Assembly (NCBI GenBank): GCA_020348925.1
Contig: CP070758.1
Span: 2,766,118 to 2,830,117, forward strand
Direction of reading: 5' to 3'
From: Gemmatimonadota bacterium
GTDB taxonomy: Bacteria > JBHIER01 > G020348925
DNA: 64,000 nt
The notes below the pieces were generated by a model. It did not search any database and was not told the origin of the DNA. It worked only from the letters and a program-made list of their open reading frames with translations. Positions 17,227 through 25,342 of the stretch are shown here, in pieces; within the stretch, counting starts at the first letter, position 1; each line of letters starts with the position of its first letter. A program made the translations under genes and the position numbers.

Positions 17227-19551
17227 TCATCGATCCAGAACCTGAAACAGCTTTTCATGCAACATGATATTGAGCGCAATCATTTCAAGCCGCTGGGTGA
17301 GAGTTTCATAGACATGATCCGGGAAATGACCACGTTGATATTCGCCCTTTAGATAAACATTGAACGTGCTCACACCCGCCTCCAATTGAAGAATGTCTTC
17401 CGTGGTACAAGGACAATACGTTTTGGGGAACGAATCCCGAAAAGTGTTCATCTGTTCCGCAAGTCTTTCAAGGGGCGGTTTCAAGATATATTTCTTCAAA
17501 CCACGGGTAAAATAATCGACGCGCGACTCGAAATCGGTCAGCTGCTGGTTGAGCAACGGCCCCAGAAACAATTCGTGTGTTGCTGGTGTAACAGACAAGA
17601 AGAGAGGAAGTTGTGACAATTGTGTCAAGTAATTGTCGATACGAAATGGCCCGCTCAGGACCTCCCCTGACCAGAAGTCCATCCATTTGCCTTCAGGAAT
17701 GTATATGGACCGGATATTCCCGGGTCTGTACATCGGTGCCACAAGGAGCTCCTCGCCCAGCATATATTCGAACTCCTCCTCCCAGGCGTATGAATCGTCG
17801 GGGAAGTGCCAGCAGAGGGGCCGAATCATGGGATCGCCCTCCTGAACTGCTACATTCGCGTAATGCCAGAGATACGGAAACATGTGGGCATGAAGCTGGG
17901 CATATCGTCTGAAGATACCGACCGTCTCACTGTCGAACATCCACGGTTCGTGGTACGATTTTCCGCCGACCTCCATAATGGGGCAGAACGCGCCAAATTG
18001 CGTCCAGCGTATGAAGAGTTCCCTGTGCGGACCCCAGCGGTATCCGCCGACGTCCGATCCCCAGAAGGGAAAACCACAGATGGCCATGCTCTGACCACCA
18101 CGGATGACCGACGGCAGCCCCCTATCCATGTCCCAGTCCGCATTCTGATCCGCTCCCCAGTGAACGGGAACATACTTTTGTGAGCCGGGCCAGCCCGCCC
18201 GGGACTTGATCACATAATCACCCGGCTTTTCCCGTTCCATGAGATCGTGGACAGCTTTGTAGTAGAGTAGCGGATAATGTTTCACCTGTCGTCCGATTTT
18301 TCCGTTATGCAACCGGGCGTCATCGGGCAGATGCTCTCCATCATCCATCTTGAATCCGTCGAAACCAAGATCGATCACTTTTTTGAGCTGGTCCTGCCAC
18401 CATTCGACTGCCTCAGGATTGGTAAAATCGATCATGCCTCCGGTTCGGTCCGAATGCAATCCCATCTCATCCGTACCCGACGGTCTCCACCATCTCACCT
18501 GATAAACTTCACCCTCAGGTGTTTTGACGAAATAATCATTCCGCTCGGCCTCAGAGTAATTATCAGCATATGGATTAATAAAGGGAACAATCCACAAAAG
18601 AACCTTATATCCCATTTCATGCAGGTCAAAAATCAAGCGCTCAGGATCGGGAAACTGATTTGGATTGAACTCATAGTCGATATACTCGTTGGACCAGGGG
18701 CTGTCGATAAAAATCACACTGGCCGGAATGTCGAGGGATTGCAGCATGGTGGCATCCTCGTAAACCTCCTTCTCGTTCCAGACCCAGTCACGCCACTTCC
18801 ACATACCGAAAGCCCATTCAGGGGGTAACATCATGCGACCCGTTATCTCAGTATAATGTCTGGAGATTTCGGCAGGTTGAGGGCCGTACATCCAGTAGTA
18901 TGTGAGACTGTCTCCTTCCGCCCAAAAGACGAGGGTGGAGTTATCACTTGTACAAAAATCGACTGTAAATATGCCATTCGTTTCGATATAAATGCCATAT
19001 CCATTGCTGCTCACATAGAAGGGAAGAGGTACTGTGAATTCCTGATCGTCGGTCGGGATCTCCTGCCCTCTCAATTCCAATCCGTTAAAGCGCTGACCCA
19101 TGCCCCGGTATTTCTCATTCGGTTCTGATACAAGGGCCAATCCAAGGGACTGAACAGTTTTGTTCTGGGGAGCTGAGATGTTCACTTTCAAAACCGACTC
19201 ATTGACACTCTCAATTATTATCTGCACCGGGTTCCCAGAACGGGAGGATGCTTCGATTGAGTATCGTTCTCCTTCCTGGATCGAAGTGACATTCACAATA
19301 GGATCCCATCCCTGATCGTTATAGATTCCCCATGAACTCTCCTCATCAGCAGCATGAGGAATGGTTTCTGAAATACGTTTGCCTGAATCGTCACTCAGAA
19401 TGAGTTGAAAGGGGCTCCTTTTGATATCAAGGATTATGTTTTCTGTACGAAGGACGATTGGTCTTGGTTTTTCCCCAAATGAGCTTGTGAAAAGAGACAG
19501 ACTGCCAAAGAGCAACCACATCAGTATGTATCCTGTATTCACTTTCGACAT
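17227..19551 (-). CDS. Secreted GH31 family alpha-glycosidase
   Basis: 774 aa with a signal peptide (hydrophobic residues ~8-24). A GH31 N-terminal beta-sandwich covers residues ~30-240. The TIM barrel includes 'VIFIDSPW', the nucleophile D403 in 'FKMDDGE' and the acid/base D468 in 'WGADQNADW', followed by 'CGFPFWGSDVGGY'. Beta domains and a ~90-residue helical tail after residue 680 complete it. GH31 enzymes hydrolyse alpha-linked glucose, xylose, galactose, GalNAc or sulfoquinovose. The nucleophile motif with K-x-D-x-G-E departs from the classical W-x-D-M-N-E, so it is probably not a plain alpha-glucosidase. It follows the isomerase gene by 18 bases. A second, shorter GH31 lies at 31437. 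Confidence 0.92.
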   Translation of the reverse strand: MSKVNTGYILMWLLFGSLSLFTSSFGEKPRPIVLRTENIILDIKRSPFQLILSDDSGKRISETIPHAADEESSWGIYNDQGWDPIVNVTSIQEGERYSIEASSRSGNPVQIIIESVNESVLKVNISAPQNKTVQSLGLALVSEPNEKYRGMGQRFNGLELRGQEIPTDDQEFTVPLPFYVSSNGYGIYIETNGIFTVDFCTSDNSTLVFWAEGDSLTYYWMYGPQPAEISRHYTEITGRMMLPPEWAFGMWKWRDWVWNEKEVYEDATMLQSLDIPASVIFIDSPWSNEYIDYEFNPNQFPDPERLIFDLHEMGYKVLLWIVPFINPYADNYSEAERNDYFVKTPEGEVYQVRWWRPSGTDEMGLHSDRTGGMIDFTNPEAVEWWQDQLKKVIDLGFDGFKMDDGEHLPDDARLHNGKIGRQVKHYPLLYYKAVHDLMEREKPGDYVIKSRAGWPGSQKYVPVHWGADQNADWDMDRGLPSVIRGGQSMAICGFPFWGSDVGGYRWGPHRELFIRWTQFGAFCPIMEVGGKSYHEPWMFDSETVGIFRRYAQLHAHMFPYLWHYANVAVQEGDPMIRPLCWHFPDDSYAWEEEFEYMLGEELLVAPMYRPGNIRSIYIPEGKWMDFWSGEVLSGPFRIDNYLTQLSQLPLFLSVTPATHELFLGPLLNQQLTDFESRVDYFTRGLKKYILKPPLERLAEQMNTFRDSFPKTYCPCTTEDILQLEAGVSTFNVYLKGEYQRGHFPDHVYETLTQRLEMIALNIMLHEKLFQVLDR

Positions 19552-19569
19552 TTTTCAAAACCCCGCCTC

Positions 19570-20334
19570 TCAGAATCCAGGTTGAAAATTGACTTCACTC
19601 CAATCCCGCTCTCCTTCCCGAAGTCCGCACAGAATCCAGACAAAGTTGATCCCGCAGGAAGGCACACCGACATTCTGATGATATCCTTCTTTTATAATGA
19701 CCGCATCGTCTTCAAACACGGGAAGCATTGCTTCAGGATCGCCTCCGTCTGTATAAACACACTGGATACCAAAGTTTGGCCGGGGCATGTCAAAGTAAAG
19801 ATAGACTTCCTCCTTGGAGGCCGCATGCTCGTGAGGCGGCCAGCTGGTCCAGTTCCCCTCTTTTCCAAAGGTAACACCTATCAACAATCTCGAAGCTTCC
19901 ACATTCGTACCGATGATTGTGTACAACTCCCGCATGAATGTCTCCTCACCAAGGGTCTGATGAAGTTCAGGGTCATTTTTTACTTTGGAAAAGGGGACAT
20001 AAGCCGGATCATACTTCTTCGTAACCGGCGCAATGCACTCCACCAGATCCAACTTTTCATCAGTCCGAACCTTGAACTGGCATTTCTGAGGGGTGTAGAC
20101 ACCATCAAAGGGCGATACATCAAAGGTCTGTCCATCCACTTCAATCCGTCCATTCCCGTGGAGACAAATGAGAGAAATTTCATTCTCGTCTGTTTCAACA
20201 GCGATTGGTTCCATACCACTCTCGAGAAGAATTCGTCCGACGGATAAGAACTCGAGATCTGTATTATCAGGTGTTATGGAAACAGAACGTCCCTTTTGAG
20301 CAGCCGTATTTTTTATTAACCATGGATGTTCCAT
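19570..20334 (-). CDS. KduI/IolB-family isomerase, probable 5-keto-4-deoxyuronate isomerase
   Basis: 254 aa bicupin without signal peptide. The second cupin carries the metal-binding cluster 'WPPHEHAASKEEVYLYF', with a further His in 'EGYHQNVG'. The family covers IolB (5-deoxy-glucuronate isomerase) and KduI (5-keto-4-deoxyuronate isomerase). No other inositol genes are present, but KduD is encoded about 3 kb upstream, so isomerisation of the open-chain form of unsaturated uronate is the more likely job. AGGAGAAGAGG lies just before the ATG. It is the first gene after a 253-base gap with a candidate promoter, so it probably opens a transcription unit running through the TRAP and uronate genes. 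Confidence 0.85.
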   Translation of the reverse strand: MEHPWLIKNTAAQKGRSVSITPDNTDLEFLSVGRILLESGMEPIAVETDENEISLICLHGNGRIEVDGQTFDVSPFDGVYTPQKCQFKVRTDEKLDLVECIAPVTKKYDPAYVPFSKVKNDPELHQTLGEETFMRELYTIIGTNVEASRLLIGVTFGKEGNWTSWPPHEHAASKEEVYLYFDMPRPNFGIQCVYTDGGDPEAMLPVFEDDAVIIKEGYHQNVGVPSCGINFVWILCGLREGERDWSEVNFQPGF

Positions 20335-20339
20335 GACCT

Positions 20340-20390
20340 CTTCTCCTTTCCGCTTTATTATAAAACGCCTGATCTTAAAAGTTGAGCATA
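20340..20390 (-). promoter_or_regulatory. Candidate promoter for the isomerase-TRAP-uronate operon
   Basis: On the minus strand a perfect TATAAT lies at 20357-20362, 22 bases before the ATG of the isomerase gene. The upstream hexamer at 17-base spacing (TCAACT) matches the -35 consensus at only three positions. The position, in one of the few real gaps in an otherwise closely packed run, supports a promoter, but the -35 is weak and I see no clear operator. Confidence 0.35.
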
Positions 20391-20414
20391 TCTCATATGT
20401 ATCATAGTGAGCGT

Positions 20415-20500
20415 GTCATCTGAGCGAAGCGGAGTTGAAGAACCTGAAATGCTCGCAGTGTGAACAAGATCCTTCGCTCCCTTTGGTCGCTCAGAATGAC
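20415..20500. repeat. Small intergenic palindromic element (GTCAT...ATGAC type)
   Basis: An 86-base element in the gap between uxaC and the isomerase gene. It begins GTCATCTGAGCG and ends CGCTCAGAATGAC, an imperfect terminal inverted repeat, with inner 'GAGCGAAGCG' and 'CTTCGCTCC' words. Such GTCATnCTGAGCGAAG elements occur as dispersed non-coding repeats in many bacterial genomes. It has no coding potential and no U-tract, so it is not a clear terminator on either strand. Confidence 0.7.
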
Positions 20501-20587
20501 TACTTAAACGAACCGAGATTTTGTGCTTGATTCACCACACTTAATCATAATGAAATATTTGTCATGCTGCTTGAAAAACCTCGTCAT

Positions 20588-22006
20588 TCAGTCCAATTTA
20601 TATGCCTTTTTTACTAGATCATACGCGAGAGCGTGACTTAAGCTTTCTGCTTCACGCTTATCTATAATATGGCGTGCAACCAAGCTTGCCAAAAAATTGG
20701 AGTCAATTCGACGTGACACGTCATGTCGTGCCGGAATCGAGGGGAAAGCCCGGGTGTCATCATTGAAGCCGACTGTATTATACACTCCCGCTGTTTCAAT
20801 AACCCTTTGGCGAAATCGTGTCATGCCTTCAATACTGTCATGGAACCACCACGGAGGACCCAACCGCATTGCCGGGTAATGTCCTGCCAGGGGCGCAAGC
20901 TCCCGAGAGTAAGTCGATTCATCAAGCGTGAAAACAATGAGTGTCAGACGCATATCATTGCCGTAGACATTCAATAATTCCTTCAGATTGTGCGTATATT
21001 CAGTCTGGATTGGGATGTCGCACCCTTTATCGGTTCCGAATTTCTCATAAACGGCCAGATTGTGATCACGATAGGACCCCGGGTGAATCTGCATGACCAG
21101 GCCGTCCTCGATACTCATCCGGGCGAACTCCATGAGCATGTGGGCTGTGAAGTCCGCGCAATCTTCTGTCGTCGACTCAGCCCGGAGTGCCCTCTGGAAG
21201 ATCGATTCCACTTCATTCTCACTAAAACGATGGGTATACGGAACCAGAACGGCATGATCCGTGGATGTCGCCCCCATGGATTTGAAAAATGTACGCCGTT
21301 TTTCCAGAGCTTCGATGTACCTTCGATAAGAATCGATCTCTATTCTCGCCGTTTCACTCAACAGCTCAATATTCGATATCCAGTCCGGTGAAGCGATATC
21401 GACCACGGCATCGGGACGGAAACAGGGAATGACCCGACCATCCCACTCCGATTCCCTAATGGTTTGATGATGTTCCAGCGTATCCGTTGCTTTATCCGTT
21501 GTAGACAAGACCTCGATGTTGAATCGATCGTACAATGCTCTGGGAAGATATGCCGGCGTTTTCAGTTTCTCCTGGATTTGATCGTAGATGTTTTGGGCAG
21601 TCTCTTTATTCAGTTTCTCTTCAATGCCGAACACCTCTTTCAATTCGTGGGCCAGCCATACCCCTGTCGGTGTCCCGGCGAAGAGGGAGAAGTGTTCGCC
21701 AAAGATCTGCCATATCTTCCGGTGATCCGTCTCGGTCCACGATCCATCAACGGTGGGTACTCCCAGAGATTCCATCAGTTTTCCCTGGGAATAGAGCATT
21801 CTGAAAATATAATGGTCAGGAATGAAGATCAATTCCGTCGGATCCGGGAAAGGGCTATTCTCCGAAAAAAGCCTGGGATCCACGTGCCCGTGCGGGCTGA
21901 TAATAGGCAGATCTTTCACCCCTTCATACAGCTCACGGGCGATTTTACGAATTGACGGATCCGGATCGAAAAAGCGGTTCTCATTCAAAATTATTTTCTC
22001 TGTCAT
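20588..22006 (-). CDS. uxaC: Glucuronate isomerase (uronate isomerase)
   Basis: 472 aa cytoplasmic TIM-barrel enzyme of the amidohydrolase superfamily, the standard length. Diagnostic stretches are 'LPIISPHGHVDPRLF' with the metal-binding HxH, 'FNIEVLSTTDKATD', and 'GFNDDTRAFPSIPARHDVSRR' near the C-terminus, represented by the 'FPSIPARHD' core. It isomerises D-glucuronate to D-fructuronate and D-galacturonate to D-tagaturonate. The ATG at 22006 is taken as start; a TTG six bases earlier (22012) has slightly better spacing to AAGGAA and remains possible. Together with UxaE and the SDR it forms the saturated-uronate branch. Confidence 0.95.
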   Translation of the reverse strand: MTEKIILNENRFFDPDPSIRKIARELYEGVKDLPIISPHGHVDPRLFSENSPFPDPTELIFIPDHYIFRMLYSQGKLMESLGVPTVDGSWTETDHRKIWQIFGEHFSLFAGTPTGVWLAHELKEVFGIEEKLNKETAQNIYDQIQEKLKTPAYLPRALYDRFNIEVLSTTDKATDTLEHHQTIRESEWDGRVIPCFRPDAVVDIASPDWISNIELLSETARIEIDSYRRYIEALEKRRTFFKSMGATSTDHAVLVPYTHRFSENEVESIFQRALRAESTTEDCADFTAHMLMEFARMSIEDGLVMQIHPGSYRDHNLAVYEKFGTDKGCDIPIQTEYTHNLKELLNVYGNDMRLTLIVFTLDESTYSRELAPLAGHYPAMRLGPPWWFHDSIEGMTRFRQRVIETAGVYNTVGFNDDTRAFPSIPARHDVSRRIDSNFLASLVARHIIDKREAESLSHALAYDLVKKAYKLD

Positions 22007-22042
22007 TGACAATATTTCTTTCCTTATTTTAAGCTTTCCGAA

Positions 22043-23332
22043 CTAATACGAAACAGCGATGGGATTGTTCAATTGCATAACTGTTTCTTTCAGATAACGA
22101 TGAAACTCTTCCTTCGTTCGAATTCCATCAGGTTCCTGTGCCCAGGCAGCTAAGAAATAGTACGTCACACATCCGTTCCTTGGTCTCAGGAGTAAAACGT
22201 GACTGAGGCTATCCTCCCTCAGATCCAAAAAATCCTCTTTTCTAAATAAGATTGCCGTCCCTAATTTGTCGTTGGCCAAACTTTGCAGGCCGTAGAGACC
22301 AAAGTAGCCCCATCCCTCATCATCTTTATTTTCAGAATACAACACATCACATTGGGTATGCTTCGCCAAACCAGTACATACATTCTTCGGATTTTCAGAG
22401 ATTTGAATTATATGTTTCGTCAGTCGACTCCCCGCTGAAATGGACAGATTGGAATTGAGATCATATCTATCAGAGCCGACATTCCATCCATAGTACTCTG
22501 TTTCAATTTGAGAATGAACCGGCCCATTGGCAATGATTTGACAGGTAATGCTATCGGTCTCTGAGACCATGTGAACCTTTCCATCCTGCCACATGCCGAC
22601 CGAACCGATACCCAGGGATTCTCCCACTTTGAAAATATCCATACCCCAGTCAGCCATCTCATGATATGAATCGAATCCATCAAGCCCGACAGTATGCAAC
22701 ACCATATCGGATGTCTTCTTCCCGAAAATATCAATGGCATTTCGCCAGTCCAGATAAAATCGATACCCGACCCTGTCTGATTCCCATCCCGGTCCCTCAT
22801 ACCGAAAGTACGTGCTGTGATCGGTATGTTCCGGTGGAACCCGAACAAACTGGACGTTTCTGAATTCACCGCCTTCATATTCTTTATCGACAAATCTCCC
22901 TCCCACTTTATGTGATATTTCAGCCTGAGTTCTTTTGGAATACTCCCTCCTTCTTTTTCCAGTTGCAGCATAATGGAGAACCAATTCCTTTTTCTCGTGG
23001 GGAAGAAAGTCGCTCATAAAAATAATGTAATTTTTTTGACCGGTGCCGTTCAAGTCAATTGCTTGGCTGGCCATTTCAGTTCCATCGCAATGAACAACAA
23101 AAGCCTCAGCATTAAAATCCGGATACGTATTTATAATCGCTCCCACATCCATAGATACCGGACTGTCTCTTCTTTCCAAATTTATGGTATTTTGAATAGA
23201 AATAGGAAACGATTTTGGAAATTCTCTTTTCAGCTCGGTTGTTTCCTTACTCTCTTTCTGGCAACTTGTGGTGAAAGCAATGACAACAATACTCAATCTC
23301 AATAGAAATCCAACGAATCGATTATTATTCAT
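22043..23332 (-). CDS. DUF4861 family secreted lipoprotein
   Basis: About 429 aa from the ATG at 23332, preceded by GGAG eight bases upstream; a GTG at 23350 would add six residues. The N-terminus has a lipoprotein signal ending 'FTTSCQ', so the mature protein is lipid-anchored. The body is a beta-rich protein of the DUF4861 type, with 'RYEGPGWESDRVGYRFYLDWRNA' (core 'PGWESDRVGYR'), 'DIFGKKTSDMVL' and 'HEMADWGMDIFKVG'. Members commonly occur beside lyases, GH88/GH105 and Kdu genes in uronan-degrading loci, as here. I do not know a proven reaction for this family, although a role in processing unsaturated or terminal uronates at the cell surface is plausible. Confidence 0.8.
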   Translation of the reverse strand: MNNNRFVGFLLRLSIVVIAFTTSCQKESKETTELKREFPKSFPISIQNTINLERRDSPVSMDVGAIINTYPDFNAEAFVVHCDGTEMASQAIDLNGTGQKNYIIFMSDFLPHEKKELVLHYAATGKRRREYSKRTQAEISHKVGGRFVDKEYEGGEFRNVQFVRVPPEHTDHSTYFRYEGPGWESDRVGYRFYLDWRNAIDIFGKKTSDMVLHTVGLDGFDSYHEMADWGMDIFKVGESLGIGSVGMWQDGKVHMVSETDSITCQIIANGPVHSQIETEYYGWNVGSDRYDLNSNLSISAGSRLTKHIIQISENPKNVCTGLAKHTQCDVLYSENKDDEGWGYFGLYGLQSLANDKLGTAILFRKEDFLDLREDSLSHVLLLRPRNGCVTYYFLAAWAQEPDGIRTKEEFHRYLKETVMQLNNPIAVSY

Positions 23333-23380
23333 ATTCCTCTCTCCGTTCACTCCATCTCAGTGTTGTATGATATTTTTCAC

Positions 23381-24160
23381 TTAACGTGCCATCCATCCCC
23401 CATCGACAACAAGAATATGACCGCTCACGTAGTCGGATGCCTCCGAAGCGAGGAAAACCACAGCCCCTTTTAGATCCTCGGGCTTTCCCCACCGTCCGGC
23501 TGGAATGCGATCCGAGATTTCTTTGAACCTGACTTCATTTTCACGCAACTTTTCCGTCATATCCGTCACATAGTAACCGGGCGCGATGGCATTGACAGTG
23601 ATGCCGTGGGCAGCCCATTCATTCGACAGGGCCTTGGTCAACTGGGCGACACCACCCTTGCTGGCCGCGTATGCCGGAATCGTAATGCCTCCAAAGAAAC
23701 TGAGGAGTGAGGCAATGTTAATGATCTTGCCCCGTTTCTGCTTCAGCATCACTTTTCCAACTTCTTTGCAAAAAAGAAACGTCCCATTCAGATTCACATC
23801 CAAAACAGCATTCCAATCATCGTAAGAAAACTCTTCTGCAGGGCTTCGACGTATCACTCCGGCACAATTGAGAAGAATATCGATTCGACCGAACTCTTCG
23901 ACCGTTCTCTCGACAACTTTTTTTACCTGCGGGTGGTCGGTCACGTCACACGCCATGGGAATTGATTTTTTCCCCAATTTAGTAATTGTCTCCACGATTC
24001 CTTCAAGGTTTTCCAGCCTCGTAGCGACAGCCACAATATCCGCACCTGCCTCTGCCAGACCTTCTGTCATGACCATGCCCAATCCCCGGCTCGCCCCGGT
24101 CACGAGGGCCACTTTACCGTCCAAACGAAATGCATCTACAATGGAAGATCGATTTCCCAT
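23381..24160 (-). CDS. kduD: 2-deoxy-D-gluconate 3-dehydrogenase / KDG 5-dehydrogenase
   Basis: 259 aa classical SDR. It shows 'ALVTGASRGLGMVM' for NAD binding, 'LLNCAGVIRR', catalytic Ser in 'IASLLSF', Tyr-Lys in 'YAASKGG', and the KduD-type tail 'IPAGRWGKPEDLKGAVVFL ... VDGGWMAR'. KduD reduces 2,5-diketo-3-deoxygluconate, formed by the KduI-type isomerase, to KDG. It therefore links unsaturated uronates from lyases and GH105 to KdgK and Eda. GGAGG lies eight bases before the ATG. It follows nagA by 21 bases and precedes the DUF4861 gene by about 50 bases. Confidence 0.92.
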   Translation of the reverse strand: MGNRSSIVDAFRLDGKVALVTGASRGLGMVMTEGLAEAGADIVAVATRLENLEGIVETITKLGKKSIPMACDVTDHPQVKKVVERTVEEFGRIDILLNCAGVIRRSPAEEFSYDDWNAVLDVNLNGTFLFCKEVGKVMLKQKRGKIINIASLLSFFGGITIPAYAASKGGVAQLTKALSNEWAAHGITVNAIAPGYYVTDMTEKLRENEVRFKEISDRIPAGRWGKPEDLKGAVVFLASEASDYVSGHILVVDGGWMAR

Positions 24161-24181
24161 TGTTCATTCCTCCAGTCATTA

Positions 24182-25342
24182 CTATTCATCTCTACAATAG
24201 ACCTCTTTACCTGCGATAAAAGTTTTATTAATTTCCAGTTCGGATTCACCTATTTTAAACAGAATCAGATCCGCTCTCTTACCCAATTTCAATTCCCCAA
24301 TATTATTTAGATTGTTTAGAGAAGCCGGATTCGTACTTGCCATCCGGATTGCATCTTCCAATGAACACCCGATGAATTCCATCATCTTTCGTACACCTTT
24401 GCTAAGCGGGAAAGAAGCGCCGGCTAACACATTCTGATCCGGGTATTGTATCATTCCACCGGGCGTTACTACTACTGCATCATCGTTCCAGGGATATTCA
24501 CCCGCGGGCATTCCGGCAAGTTCAGTAATATCCGATATAATGACGAGATGCTCTGAACCCTTGACTTTGTGAAACACCTGTACCTCTTCGGGCCGAAGAT
24601 GAAAACCATCAACGATGATACTTGCCATGAGTCGATCATCGGCCAGTTGGGCCCAGAGGGGATTGTTATGGCGGTGGATCATGTTGGAACACCCATTTCC
24701 CAGGTGTGTGGCGATGACTGCACCGCAATCAATTGCCCGACGAACAATCTGGGTTGAGGCGTTATGGTGACCGATCGCGACAATAATTCCGTTCTTTGTA
24801 CAATTTCTGATGAAATCCATTGCCCCCTCTACCTCAGGAGCGATGGTAACTTGCAGGATTTTGTTTTCCGCTGCCTCATTCACTTTTACAAACTCATCCC
24901 AATCAGGGACTCGGATCCAAGCTCTGTTATGGGCACCTCTATATCCATCCTCCGGAGAAAGGTACGGACCCTCCAGATGAAAGCCTGGAATTGAAGGGCC
25001 AATGTCGGTCTCATGCGTTGCCGCGGCCAGAAGGGAAAAATTCTCACACAGTCTCTCATGGGAACTCGTGATCACTGTTGGCAGATAGGTTGTCACTCCG
25101 AATTGCCACATCGCCCGGGTTACAGATCGTACTCCATCTACAGTAAGATCTGTGGAAGCAAACCCAACTGAATTGTAGCCGTTCACCTGGTTGTCTATCA
25201 ATCCGGGAGCAACATAGACATCATGGAATTTTGAATCATTCACTCGTTCTTTTACGACAATATCGCTGATAGAGCCATCAACAATCTCGATGGAAACAGG
25301 TTTTCCGTGTATATACGACAATCCTTCTACCGTTCTCTTCAT
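24182..25342 (-). CDS. nagA: N-acetylglucosamine-6-phosphate deacetylase
   Basis: 386 aa amidohydrolase. Marks of NagA are 'PGLIDNQVNG', the metal ligand Glu in 'FHLEGPYL', His in 'AIGHHNAS', His in 'ATHLGNG', substrate His in 'VDGFHLRPE' and catalytic Asp in 'IISDITELAG'. It removes acetate from GlcNAc-6-phosphate to give glucosamine 6-phosphate. Its presence inside a uronate locus shows that the target glycan contains N-acetylhexosamine, agreeing with GH20 and GH84. The ATG overlaps the GH105 stop as ATGA, so the two are translationally coupled. A GlcNAc kinase and NagB deaminase are not in the window. Confidence 0.9.
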   Translation of the reverse strand: MKRTVEGLSYIHGKPVSIEIVDGSISDIVVKERVNDSKFHDVYVAPGLIDNQVNGYNSVGFASTDLTVDGVRSVTRAMWQFGVTTYLPTVITSSHERLCENFSLLAAATHETDIGPSIPGFHLEGPYLSPEDGYRGAHNRAWIRVPDWDEFVKVNEAAENKILQVTIAPEVEGAMDFIRNCTKNGIIVAIGHHNASTQIVRRAIDCGAVIATHLGNGCSNMIHRHNNPLWAQLADDRLMASIIVDGFHLRPEEVQVFHKVKGSEHLVIISDITELAGMPAGEYPWNDDAVVVTPGGMIQYPDQNVLAGASFPLSKGVRKMMEFIGCSLEDAIRMASTNPASLNNLNNIGELKLGKRADLILFKIGESELEINKTFIAGKEVYCRDE